Assembly (NCBI GenBank): GCA_963513935.1
Contig: OY740770.1
Span: 87,641,267-87,705,266 of the forward strand
Origin: Aphrophora alni
Lineage: Eukaryota; Arthropoda; Insecta; Hemiptera; Aphrophoridae
DNA: 64,000 nt
Direction of reading: 5' to 3'
Position 1 is the stretch's first letter; the number at the start of each line of letters is the position of its first letter. The notes beneath the pieces were generated by a model. That model saw only the letters and a list, made by a program, of their open reading frames with translations, did not search any database and was not told the DNA's origin. Positions 23,423-35,008 of the stretch are shown here, piece after piece. The position numbers were made by a program, and so were the translations under genes.

Positions 23423-24740
23423 GAGCTCCCGAAAACTCTGTAACATGATACTTTATTCACCCCAAATATAGGTTTCCAAAATACTGATGTTATGTGTAAA
23501 ATATTAATTATAAGTTGTAATAAATATTTAGGTAGTATTTGTATTGTGTTAGGCAAAATAATTTGAACCTTGTCATTGTTGCTATGTGAGAATAATTCTC
23601 GCATACGTTGCAAGAAAAGGGAGGTAACGGTAAAGGAAGTGAAAAATACCCATGCGGTTTGTCAGTCTTAGTTGGAGTGTTGAGGTGGTAAGGTGTGTTT
23701 AAGAGCAGTCTTAATAAGAAGTTTGGAGAGGAAAGATTTGTTTTAGAAAGTCTTAGAGTTTCGAAAATGTAGTCAAGTGTTAAAAAAACAGTATTAGTTT
23801 GAATAGAAGAGGGAGTTTTTAGAACAGTTTAGTGACAATAACGTGTTATGAAAATAGAGATAACAGAGATAATCACGTTTTCCTGTACAAAACAGAACAA
23901 TGCGTATTGTGCCTAAATACACTTAGTATTGAAAGTGGGTTATGTCTTGTGAGCGTGGACAATCGTGAGGTGTTAAAATGGACTAAAAGATCAATAAACA
24001 TTCTTAATACGGACATTTGTCGAATAATGGAAGGCTCGAAATGCACGATTGATACAACGTCGACGGACAACTTAGCATGTGCACATAATCAAGGAACTTC
24101 TTTCAACAAAAGACGGTAACCAGTGTTAATTAACACTGAAACTCAAATTGTGAAACCATGTAAAACTTATTATATTTAACGTACTATTTTTTATAAATTT
24201 AATATTTTTAAATAATTAATTTGTTTTAAGAATCATAAAAGTCTACTGACACAAATTTTTTTACAAAGTAATTTCAAAACAATACAAACAGATAACTTTA
24301 ATCTGTTCATTTAATAAATAAATTTCCAAGTTGCAACGTAAAAAAGTAAATTCAGGATTCAAATTTTGACCTTCTTAAAAGGTAATAATAATAATTAATG
24401 TTAGGATGTATAATTTAGAAAATTTATGAATTTTAAGTTAATAATTGTCAATGTACTAATTCTTTGTTTTAATAAATCTATGTTCAATTTCAGCACAACA
24501 AAATAAGATTTTCTTTATTTCACCGAGAACCACTGTAAGTACACTTTTAAAAGGATTTGCGACCCTGAGAAATTTCAATAGTAACAATTAACTTATTTCT
24601 TAAAAATTGGTAAGCTAACGCTACCTGGCGCCCATAAAGCTTGGCATATCTTTATAAATAATAATAATTAAAATTTATTTTCATTTTTTTTGTAACAAAA
24701 AATATATAAGACTCTTCAAGTTCAACAAGCTCACATATTT
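23423..24740 (+). mobile_element. LTR-type repeat, family B, with primer-binding-site-like motif
   Basis: Shares an ordered series of blocks with 48785-50080: TTTAGAACA(G/A)TTTAGTGA, AACAAAAGACGGTAA, CAAGTTGCAACTTA-like, GACCTTCTT.AAAGGTAA, GAGTACACTTTTAAAAG and CCCTGAGA. Both copies then reach a tRNA-like primer site, TGGCGCCC at 24626-24633 here and TGGCTCCC at 50005 in the other copy. Both continue with ACTCTTCAAGTTCAA. It is probably a 5' LTR plus leader of an LTR retrotransposon with no coding region left. The left boundary is not certain. Confidence 0.55.
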
Positions 24741-25231
24741 TATAACAATTACATAAACAGTTGATAAGAGTAGATCAAGAAACATATAGGCCTACACAGG
24801 ATTATGAAGTAGTCCAGGTCACAAGAAAAAAACCCCAAGACAACATGAAATTTAGAGATCTGAAGAGGCAGTTTATAGTCGATACCCGCTCTACAATTGG
24901 ATTACCAACAACCTACACCTTAATTATATCATGATACATGTTGATTTTTTTAATGTTCAGTTTAAAGTTGATATCTCAAAGTGTCTCTACAGGTTTGATA
25001 AAATATTAGGAAAATATGAAGGTTAGTCAAATAAAGCAATATATGAAAACTTAATTAAAATAATAAGACTTGAAAAAAAGATTTTCAAAAACTAAATTAA
25101 ACCTTGATCTTATCATTGGAAACTCAACACAATGTATTTAATGGTCACTCCAAGCAGATTTTTGTTCTTCATTTGTGAATATGGAAGGAAGGTTGTGAGT
25201 ATTTATTAGTTTGCTTATCATTTTTTTTCAG
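24741..25231 (+). other. End of dpr intron
   Basis: AT-rich intronic DNA ending in a long T tract and CAG at 25229-25231, the acceptor of the last coding exon. Confidence 0.6.
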
Positions 25232-25338
25232 GTGAGCACCCAGCAGCAATGCAACATGGTGATCACGGTGGAGGAAGACAACTGGTTGCATGGTCTTGGA
25301 CTATCATGACAGCTTTTTTAGTGATGGCAACTAGATGA
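25232..25338 (+). CDS. dpr: dpr-family Ig protein, C-terminal exon and stop
   Basis: Last coding exon. With the base left from 16344 it reads GEHPAAMQHGDHGGGRQ and then a hydrophobic run, LVAWSWTIMTAFLVMATR, before TGA at 25336-25338. HVLNGEHPAAMQ is a conserved Dpr join between Ig2 and the C-terminus. The short Gly-rich spacer followed by a terminal hydrophobic segment with almost no cytoplasmic tail fits a GPI-attachment signal; a single-pass anchor is the alternative. Confidence 0.92.
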
Positions 25339-25800
25339 TTGAAACCACATGCAAATTCAACACTCAATGCAGAAGAAAGCAACTTGCAGTATGATCTTCA
25401 ATGTTGTGGTAGCTCTCTTGGTGTTTGTGACTAGATAATTGCATATTTTAAAAGTGAACAGACTTTGAAAATAGGAGGTAAATGCTCTATTTTTATGTGT
25501 ATAATTATGTACTCCAACTTTTGCACATTGTACACTAAATTTTTTTTTTTTTACTTTACTTTATTTCTCAGGTTTAATCGAAATGTGATAGTTTTACAAC
25601 AGTTTTAACAATGACAGTTGTAAGCTGTTGGAAGTCTGTAATTTACCATTATATAATTTGTGATTGGAAACATGTGGTTAATTAAATACACATAATCTGG
25701 AGAAGTAACTCCACAGTCATGACTTAAATGTAGGTAGTTGCGGCTATGTGATTGTAAACACTTGTAAATAAAATAATGTCATGTATTATAGTTGTTATAA
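25339..25800 (+). other. dpr 3' UTR (inferred) with poly(A) signal
   Basis: Sequence after the stop has no recognised gene. The first convincing polyadenylation signal is AATAAA at 25767-25772. The true cleavage site could be further downstream, because several AT-rich AATAAA-like motifs follow. Confidence 0.4.
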
Positions 25801-27689
25801 TGAAGTAAATTAAATTTATTTATATGCTATCATATTATTCAGATTACAATTTCATGGTGTGCTAATAATATATTTTTTTTAATGTGCTATATAATATATC
25901 AAGCTAAAACATATTTATTTACAATATAAATTTTCCTTTTATAATAAAATTAAAGTAGCTATTATTTAAAATTTGAAATTTTAAACTATAAAATTACATT
26001 ACTTTTTACTGTTCCTTGGGTACTTACATACTATATGGATTATTTAAATATGTTAGGTTAGGCCAGGTTATTATTATAGTTAAATAACTAATTGAATACA
26101 TAAGTACAAGTTTTACTATAGATGTTAGACAAACTTTGAGGCTCAAGATTTTATTTAACTACAAAAATTACAAAAGGATGTTTGCTTAGACAGCGGGATG
26201 AATTTTGTGATGTCAGGTTGAAGTAATGTAAAATTAATAGGTTTGATGTTACATTATTAAATTAAATTTTAAATTATAATGATTTGCACAGAATAATGTG
26301 CACCAGGAAGCTTTATGCTTACCAATTTAGAAAAGTTTAAAGTTTGATTATTGTTTACTAAAAAATCAGGGTCGTGTTTCTTTTAAATGTGTACTCCCAA
26401 ATGGTATAGTGGTAAATAAGAAGTCCTTTTTGTGTTTCTGAAATTGAACATATTATTTATTCAAAAATACATTATTAACACACATACATAAATTTGTCAT
26501 TTACAATTATATTATAAGCAAATTTAAAATTTTTTGTCTTGAAGAAAAAAAGTTTTTGTGAATGACTCTACTTCAAAATAGTTGCAAATTTGCTTAATCA
26601 ACTTTTATATGAGCATCTTTGTCTCACATTTTTAAATTATAATGCTTTATTATTAAATTAAAATTTTTTTATTGAAACTTTAGATTAGACATTCTTGAAA
26701 TATTTATGACATTTAAATTTACTTATCAAACAAAATTTTAACATATCTTAATCAAAATTAATTAAAATTTTATCATTAGTCCTTTTTTACAAAAAAGATA
26801 AAATAAGATTGTCTGTTATTTGTGTTACCACTTTGTAGTCCTCTCTTTGGTAGACTTTCCTTGTAACATGAAGCCGCCTTCCTGCTAACTAAAGTTCGCC
26901 ATGGTCCACGTAGCATCTAAGTTGTCTCAGATTTCAATCTAATATTCATGATTTTCGAACATTTTTGTCTCTACTAATAAAACAAAGTTCATGTTTTAAC
27001 ATTCAGAGTCTTTCAAATTACAATATCGTTTAAAATTGTCTATATAACGAACTAAGTTCAATTCATGCCATGTGCTCCGTGTGCACTCTCAAACGACTAA
27101 TTGCTTCACAATCGAAAATATGTCTGTCCATCTCTGATTCCACTTTCCACGCTTTTCACAAACATCTACAACTGTTTTTATTATTGTCTTTCTTTTGTTT
27201 ATTCACTTTGTTCTTTAAACTATTCCCTATCTGCCTTGATGATACATTAAAGACATTTTTATATAACTACATTGTTCTCAAAAAATACTTATTACATTTA
27301 CAAGTATGACTGTCTCTTTCAGACGTTCCTTTCCAACTTATACAAGACGACTCTTACTCGTTCAACCACTGATCCTAGACTGACTCCACGCGTGCTTGCA
27401 GTTCCGAATATCACATCATATAATCACGTGATTATAGTCTCAAACCCATAATCACATAGTAACAAGCAAATTTACTTCATTTACATACTATTTCACTCAA
27501 ATACCAAGCTAATCTTAAGACTACACATTATTATAAATACATTTTTGCAAATTTATTTTAATCTATCTCGTCATTTTAGAAACAGCAATAAAGACCATTT
27601 TCGCTTGACCTTATTAACTTCCGTTTGCTTTTGATCCAATTACATCAAGCATGAATTTCACCACGAGTTTTATCTCATGTGAAAAAATT
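25801..27689. other. Intergenic AT-rich DNA, possible minus-strand LTR remnant
   Basis: No supported gene. About 26820-27590 is pyrimidine-rich on + and has stretches that, on the - strand, faintly resemble the family B LTR (GAGTCAGTCTAGGATCAGTG). That is a weak resemblance only. Confidence 0.3.
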
Positions 27690-28440
27690 CAAAATATGCA
27701 CATTACAAGAAATCGATTTCTGGCCAAACCTGCAGTATCAACTGGGCCACAGATTCTTGCTCTGAGCTCAGCGAGAGAAGCCGATAAGGGTAGTTTATAA
27801 ACTTTATCCTTTATAAATCTCAAGAAATAAAAATCGAGAGGTGTCAGATCCAATGTATGCAATCGGCCCACCTTTACCTATCTATCGACCTGTAGAGTGG
27901 TCATTGTGAGAAAACCCCAAGCGTAGTTTGGCGGTGCTCCATCTAGTAGTATGTGGTGTACTTGAAACCAAGTAATTCTGCAATTCTAATGGTCGAATTC
28001 ATAAATGTGTAGAATAAAAGAGTTTTCTAGAATATCTAGATACACTATCAATACACAATTGATTGTTTTCTGTTGAAAAAAGAAAGAACCTTAAACTTTG
28101 CTCTTGCTTAAGGCACAGAGAAGTTAACTTTTGGAATATTATGAACATGCTCCGAGGATTGTCAGGGATTTTGACTTCTCCAAATCCGACAGTTTTGTGT
28201 ATTCACATTACCACTTACATGGAAAGTCGACTCATCATTGAAGATTATATTTGGAAAGAAATTCTGGTCTTTATCCAATTGATGTAACATTTTTGCACAA
28301 AACTCCTTTCTAGCAACCCTATCCGTGTCTTTAAGTCCTTGCACCATTGTTAATATATATGGTTTGAGATGCTAACGTTCGTTTTTCAACACATGCCAAA
28401 GAGTTGCATGTCTAATGCCCTAGTAGTTGGATTTTGTAGG
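27690..28440 (-). pseudogene. Tc1/mariner-superfamily transposase pseudogene
   Basis: On the - strand 28347-28162 gives KEFCAKMLHQLDKDQNFFPN followed by IIFNDESTFHVSGNVNTQNC, the second acidic block (F.DE..F...G..N..N) of insect Tc1/mariner-like transposases. Further on, 27871-27689 gives LDLTPLDFYFLRFIKDKVYK, the third block (PDLTPLDFF.WG..K..VY), then a LAELRARI stretch. It is frameshifted and lacks its N-terminus. Terminal repeats were not found. Confidence 0.75.
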
Positions 28441-29754
28441 ACGATAACAAAGATTTACTTTACTTGTTCTCAGGGCCGTCCCGAGGGTAGGGCGACCGGG
28501 GCGCCGCAGTCAGAGTGGCGCCGTGGCTGAAAAAAGACAACTATACCACCTTTAAATTCAGGTTTTATAACACTACACACAACAATTTATATTAAAATAT
28601 CAAAATTTTGATTTTTTTTAAATCCTGTTTTGCGTGACATAGGAGACAATTAGCTGTAATATTAAGAATATCATAATACAAAATTTACTGTAAGCTTTGA
28701 CTGCAATGGGGAACTAGCCTTTAATAATAGGAATGGGAACACAGAAATTGCGGCTACCCTGCATATGTTCGCATAATATTTTTATCATTTTATATTAGTG
28801 GTGAACAACACAACGGAAAAACACACCGCACTGGCACCGAACACTATGACTCACTCCTTCCCCTTTCTTTCGCCCCTCCTGCCTATCCCACAATACTACA
28901 ATGATTACCTCCACTTGTTTTGTTTTCAGTCACAGCAAACCTTACTAGTCGTCCACGCTATATTTTCTGCTTTGTTTACATGCCATATTGATGTTTTTAT
29001 AATAAGTAAATAGTGTATTGTGGTGTTTAAGTTCAACAGTGTTATGTGTTATTGTTTTTTCATGAGCAAGTAGCTGTAAAATAGTAATTTTATTTATACT
29101 TCAAAAATGTCAAAAAAGCTCTCAGGTGCCCAAAGACGTAAACTGTTCAAAGAAGGCGAAGCTTCACATGAAACTTTATTGTCAAAAGTACCAAAATTTC
29201 CTAGTTTATTTATACTATCAAGTGAATCGACTTCATCTCAGGAGCCTAAAAACAACTGCTCAAAAAGAACAAAACGTAAGTGAGCCTACACCTACTAATA
29301 TTACAGAACTTGCTCCATTGTATACTACAACTTTCAATACGACTATAGAAACAGAATGTCACAGCAGATGAACAAAATGTAAAATACAACAATAGAACAC
29401 CTGAATTGACATTCGATCTGTAAAATTGGCCTGAGCATATCACAAAACAACAGTGGGATGAATTGGTACTAAAAGCCCCCTCTCAAAAATGGATTGTGAG
29501 TACCCAATCAACTCTCAAAAAAGACATTTTTTGTACCGATTACAAATTCCGATGTGCAGAATGGAGAAAGGGTTAAACAAAAAATAGTTGGTTTATTCAG
29601 TTAAAAGCGACTCAGCCTTTTGTTGTCACCTTTATGACCCGGTTTAAAAATCAAATTTTGGACTTAAATCTGGCTATAATGAATGGAAACACATTGGTGA
29701 ATGCCTGACAAAACATGAAACCAGTCCTGATCATTTTAAGTATGTGCAGCACGA

Positions 29755-30735
29755 AGGTGAATACTTTCACTAACATATGTGAACAATTTAAATATGGTTG
29801 TGTTTGAGTGTAAGCATGAGGGTAGGTTGTGGTTCTTTTTGAAAGTGGTCTGGAAGTGTGACAGACTCAGTGAGCCAGCACTGATGCATGATTAAATGCT
29901 AAATTATTATAGACATCGATTTAACTTACCAAAAAATTTAGCAACTAATATTTAATGTACATTTTTATATTAAGAAGGAATGGGAGGAAATTATCATATT
30001 ACGATGTAAAAGACCACTCCTGATTATAAATTTGGAAGAAGGATAAGAAGAGAGAGAAAAAATATATGGAAATATTTACTAAATTTTAAGGTAGGGGGAA
30101 TTTAATTTTAAAATAATCTAAATCTATAAAAGGCAAAGCACTGGCTGACTGACTCACTGACTGACTGACTCACTCATCACTAATTCTTCACCTTCCCATG
30201 TAGATAGAGAGCTGAAATTGTGTACACTGATTCTTTATATCTTAAATAGGAAACTAAGCAGTTTAAACGCCGGTATCTCCATAGGGCTCCGCCCCACAGG
30301 CCTTCATAGTTACCATATTATGCATATGGTATTAAATTAAATGAAAGAATTAAATACAAAAATTAAACAGCTGTTGATAATAACAAACCACATTGTTGCA
30401 CCAAAGATCTGTTTTTAACTATATCAAGGTTAACAAAAAAGAATCTTGAAATGAAAAGTCGGTAGTCTTATGAAATCATTTGTTTTTTATGTTTCTGCAT
30501 TTCCTTGAAACAAACGCGAAATTATTGAAAATACGGAAAATGTTTCTGTGTATTGACAAACGCGAAATTATTAATTCCAAGCTGACTCCACCACTTCAAA
30601 CCCACAATTCACACTCTACTCTGCTACCATTTGAGGCCCGAAGAGGGATACTTTCACTAACACATGTGAACATGTAAATATGGTTGGGTTTGAGTGTGAC
30701 GGATCTTTTGAATGGGGTCTGGAAGTAGTGAATGC
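29755..30735. repeat. Insertion inside hAT transposase flanked by ~100-bp direct repeats
   Basis: A segment ATACTTTCACTAACA(T/C)ATGTGAAC...GGTTG(T/G)GTTTGAGTGT...GTCTGGAAGT occurs at about 29760-29860 and again at about 30650-30735. Between the copies is about 880 bp that breaks the transposase, including a (CTGA)n-rich stretch at 30140-30180. This may be an inserted element whose ends are direct repeats, or a tandem rearrangement. Confidence 0.5.
30123..30330 (+). mobile_element. Possible Helitron-like end with CTGA-rich start
   Basis: TCTATAAAAGGCAAAGCACT followed by repeated CTGACTGA/CTCACTGA, then TCACTAATTCTTCACC and a GC-rich GGGCTCCGCCCC block. I associate this layout with some insect Helitron 5' ends, but no 3' hairpin plus CTRR end was located. 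Low confidence. Confidence 0.25.
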
Positions 30736-32059
30736 CAGGCTAGACCGGGAACTACGCAATTTGACAAACAAAGCAAAGGAGGTCAAACAATCAATCATTG
30801 TAAAGTTAAGAATGCAAAATTTTTCCTTAATCATAGATTGCACACCTGACTTGAGCCATAAGGAACAGGTATACATCACAGTACGTTATGTATACGAGAA
30901 CAATAAAACCAATGAAGTAACAGTAGAAGTAAGTTTTATCAGTTACAGCATTGCTATTGACAGCACTGGCAAACCTCTACTGATCTGCTAATGAAGGAAT
31001 TGGTAGAACGGTGTAGGCTTGACATAGATTACCGCAGAGACCAAGGGTATGATAATAGAGCAACTATGGTAGAAGTAAATAAAAGTGTACAGACACGAGA
31101 TTTAAAAGAATTCTAAAGATCTATATTCAATCCTTGTGGCTGTCATAGCCTAAACTTGGTTATTTCAGATGGCACCAAGTCTTCAGTGAAATCTACATCG
31201 CTTTTTGGATTACTATAACGAGTTTATATGATTTTTGCAAGTTCTACTAAACATTGGTGTATTATCAGTGAGAACATACAAACCCTGTCATTGAAAAAGT
31301 TTGTGAAACACGGTGGGAAGCGCGCTTTAACTCTGTGAAGGCTGTTCCCAGAGAGTGTTAATGATACCACAACTTCTTCTGAAGCCCAGACATTATTTAA
31401 TCATATGGAGGATTTTTGATTTCTTGTTTGCTTAGTAGCTAGGTAGAGATAAAGTTTCAAATAAATTTTGTGAGCAAAACACTTCAAGGAACTTTTTCAG
31501 ACATCCCGATGGTACTGATTCAGTTTCACAAATGTGACAAATTCTTAAAAACATTCAGAGAAAGAGGGCTCATGGATGTAATCATAACAGCTAAAGAAAT
31601 AGCTGAAGAAGCAGACATTGAACCTCTTTTCAAAGAAAATTGTCACAGCATAAAGAAGAGTCTATTTGATTATGAGGCATGTGATGCACTTCAAGCTTCT
31701 CCAGAAGAAACATTTGAAAGTGACATTTTCATGCCGTTAGTAGACAATACAACGGTTTCATTGAGAGAACGATCATATAACCTTATGACCCATAAAAAAC
31801 AATGGCGATATTTATTTGATCTCTAAAAAAATCCTCCAAAAGAAAAACCCAAAGATAGTTGTGAATAACTCCAAACTCTTCTTACTGACAAAGGAGTTAG
31901 TGGTAATGATGTCTACAACATGTTAAGTGCCAAGCCAGTTGTGCCACTTTTATCATACAGTGCCAACTTAAATAAGCAATTTTAATGACATTTTAATGAT
32001 TTGCATATATGTGGTATTATGGTTATATGGAGAACTAATTTTTTGAGAAACTGTTTTAC

Positions 32060-33077
32060 AAACATTCAAAAAAATAATCAGCCGATCGGCCCGGCATGTC
32101 ATTTTGAATACCACATTTTGTTTGGAATTTGACATGTCGGCCGATTGGCCTACCGCACTTTTGATTGATTTCTTAGGATAATTTTGGTCTGTGATGTTGT
32201 TAACACATGACTCAGTGGTAGGAAACGCGTTGAGTAACTGCGCGTAAACATCAAGTCGACATGGTTCAAACTGGAAAGCAGGATCGAAGAGGAAATATCA
32301 TTTTCAAGTCTCTTGCAATAACAGAGTATAATGAGCAAAAATCCGTCATCGATGTTGCTGATCAAATGTCGTCGTACAACTCTCAGCAGTACGAAAGACA
32401 CTAAGATGGTACCATAAAGTTGCAGAACAATAATTTACTATTTGCACCTGCATTTGTAAATGCTTGGCTCGCTTACAAAAGCAATGTAGGACCACGACCG
32501 CAACACCAATTAATACTTGTCAATAACAGATTTTAAATGCTTTCATTTTGCTTTCAAAATGCTTTTATCTTACAGTTTAGACAGTAATAATATAAATAAA
32601 TGATTTTTAAAAACTTAATTGTAAATAAATGACACTGTTAAACAGTTTTCAAAAATTGCTTTCCAATTTTGTAATTGTTCAATGTTTTATACAAAAATAT
32701 GCAAAATTTATTGTTTGCTTAACGTAATAGTTAACTTTTATACGTTTATTTTTTACAAAATATAACAACTGTAGAATGTTCAAACGGTGTATTAATAAAA
32801 TTGTTTTAATGCATTAATCCATAATTGCAACTGAAAATTTCGCTGCCGTACCGATCTTTAACACTATTTAAAGATAATAAAATGAAATATCTACAGCTAT
32901 TAGCTACAATCTTCTACATTTCACTTAGTGTATGTGTTTTCCGCTTGGTTGCAACACTTACTGGTAAAAGACTCTAAAATAAAACCTTGCATTAATGGCA
33001 GTGTCGTACCGATCGGCCGACACACCACTTTAACTATGAGCTTGCTGTCGTACCAATCGGCCCCCCATGGCATTTAA
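32060..33077 (+). pseudogene. piggyBac-type relic with transposase C-terminal fragment and palindromes
   Basis: At about 32310-32480, + strand, ITEYNEQKSVIDVADQMSSY then (shifted) TLRWYHKVA and AFVNAWLAYKSNVGP match the third-Asp region of piggyBac transposases (Y...G.VD..D.....Y...R....W..). Palindromic CCGATCGGCC-type motifs occur at both sides: 32083, 32133 (CGGCCGATTGGCC), 33009 (GTACCGATCGGCCGAC) and 33049 (GTACCAATCGGCC). A TTAA follows at 33074-33077. The left terminus was not identified. Confidence 0.65.
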
Positions 33078-33358
33078 CGTGTAAATGAGTTGCTACATGG
33101 TGGATCAGTTCTTAAGAATGGCAAAGAACAGTCGACACCAATTCAAAATGTGTCCTGATAGGTCATATAGATTTAAGGTATAACATATTTTGTTCTCAAC
33201 AAAAACGTTTTCCTGAGGAAGGGGGCACTTGTTGAAATCATACCCCAGACACCTTATAACCTCGGGATTGCCCTCCTTTTTCTACAACATCATCATTCAC
33301 AAGGGGATGCACTGAGGATTTCTTATAGCTTACTGTATGCCCGGTTTGATCAAAACAC

Positions 33359-34379
33359 TTAACCCTTAGCACGTGTATGATGGGATTTGACTGGTAATGC
33401 GTATGACGGGATATCTCGATTCAACACTACTTGACTTCTGCAGGTATTTTTAATTCGTTTAAAGTCCAATACAGTGCAGGGAAATGTCCTATTGGTGTAA
33501 CGTGACACTCGCACTACGGCCTTTGTTCTTGATCACCTGTCGTTGGTCTTTATTTGGTTGTTATAGCAACCAGGCACCATTTTGTGTTCTGCCCCAGTGC
33601 GTATAACGTGATTTCTCGTTCTAGTAAGCTACGACTGTCAGTTGTGAAATGTTTTGTGTCAGCGTTATAACTGCTATAGCTGTTCATTGTTGATTTGTTT
33701 AGGCCATATTATTTATATTTTAGGTTATAGTATACAATTTATTTTGTATAAAATAAGCTAGTTATAAAAATGGCAAACCCTGACGACCATGGATTTGATC
33801 AATTTATCGATGAAATAATGAATGCATCTTTTTCAACTACAGAATACATTTTGAAATATAGACAGTTTCTATGGACACGGTATTATCGTCAAATATTGTT
33901 TGTGTGTTTATATGTATATTTAGTCTATATCAGTAATTTTTTTTGATGTCCTGAATGTAGGTATTTATTATGTGCAGTAAAAAGATATTTTTGATATGGT
34001 ACGGTAAGTTGATTTTTCTCAAAATCTTTTTTTAGTAAAATTTATTTGTTTGATGAAATTCAAGTTATTTTGAATTAAATAGTAGGCCTACTTTTATATA
34101 AAAAAAATTAATATGATTTGTTTGTAAATATAAAAAATATATATAATCTGTTTCATAGGGCGGTCAAAAATGTGAAATTAAGTATTTTTTTCTTGTTTTA
34201 GGCAAATCTGTAAAAAAAATTTTTTTTTAATATTTTAAAGCCAATCTACATTTTTTTTTTACCAAATATATCTGTAAGAACCCAAAGTCAAAAAGAACTT
34301 TAAATAATTACAAAACTTTTTTTTTCCTAATAGCACGTTATGAGTAAATATAATTGTTATTCAGCGTGCTAAGGGTTAA
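33359..34379 (+). mobile_element. piggyBac element, internally deleted (1,013 bp)
   Basis: TTAA at 33359-33362 and 34376-34379. The inverted ends CCCTTAGCACG and CGTGCTAAGGG are perfect. A GCGTAT(G/A)ACG(G/T)GAT motif repeats near the left end (about 33370, 33400, 33600). At 33771 an ATG opens MANPDDHGFDQFIDEIMNAS, an acidic N-terminus plausible for a piggyBac transposase, but it stops after about 60 codons and the catalytic part is missing. It is thus a deletion derivative that keeps the 5' region and both ends. Confidence 0.85.
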
Positions 34380-35008
34380 GCCAATTATAAATGGTAGGCC
34401 AACTGGGAGGATCTTTGCCATACTGTAAAAAATTCTGTTGCACAATTGCTACAGACTTTGATTCTTCGAACCAAAATAACTAGCAAGCTCGAGATCAGTG
34501 AAGGAAGCCATCTTTGTTACAACTGTCAATAGTGCTTGCGGTGGTAGTATTCAGTACTATTCATTATGTGAGTCAAAACTTGATTTATTTTGCTACAAAA
34601 TGACACCAAAAGCAGCTTTGTAAAAAGTCTGAATTAGTTTATATCAATTTTCAAACTTGTAATGTCCTTTCTTGAAGCACCCTGGATACTAATTTTGATC
34701 GAACTATCTATCATAACATATGTTTTAGATACCATGATCAGAACACATTTCATCTTCTTATTTTTAAACATTGATAGTTATATTTTCAATATGGAAATGG
34801 CTGAAATATGGTACAAGAGTGTCCATTTATATCTGACGTATTGTTTTTGTTACACTCCATATATGACTTTATTCAAACTGGGTACAGCCTTCCTAAATCG
34901 TTGATGTTAGCATTGATAGTTGAACCATTTCAAAATACCAGCAATTTTCTCCTTCACATATATTTTGAATTAAATTTAATAAAAGTGTTAAAATTTGAAT
35001 TCATCATG
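34380..35008. other. Unassigned intergenic sequence
   Basis: AT-rich. Overlapping open frames at 34662-35044 have no recognisable domain. Confidence 0.45.

Larger units (their letters stand above)
28463..31985 (+). pseudogene. hAT element: left end and decayed ZMYM1-like transposase
   Basis: A hAT-type left end, CAGGGCCGTCCCGAGGGTAG, starts at 28471. The transposase follows in pieces. At 29420-29580 is the N-terminal block with KQQWDELVLKAPSQKW. At about 29660-29750 is SGYNEWKHIGECLTKHETSP (G..DW....L..HE.S..H). At 30735-30990 is LIIDCTPDLSHKEQVYITVR, carrying the catalytic D (S.I.D.T.D.SH..QL). At 31470-31826 is the late region (LKTFRERGLMDVIITAKEIA). Order and motifs match hAT/ZMYM-like transposases. 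Stops, frameshifts and an insertion (29757-30735) break it. I did not find a matching right end. Confidence 0.75.

Noticed and set aside
30140..30180. CRISPR-like or simple repeat of CTGACTGA
   Set aside because: Short tetranucleotide-type repeat in a eukaryotic transposon context; no spacer structure.
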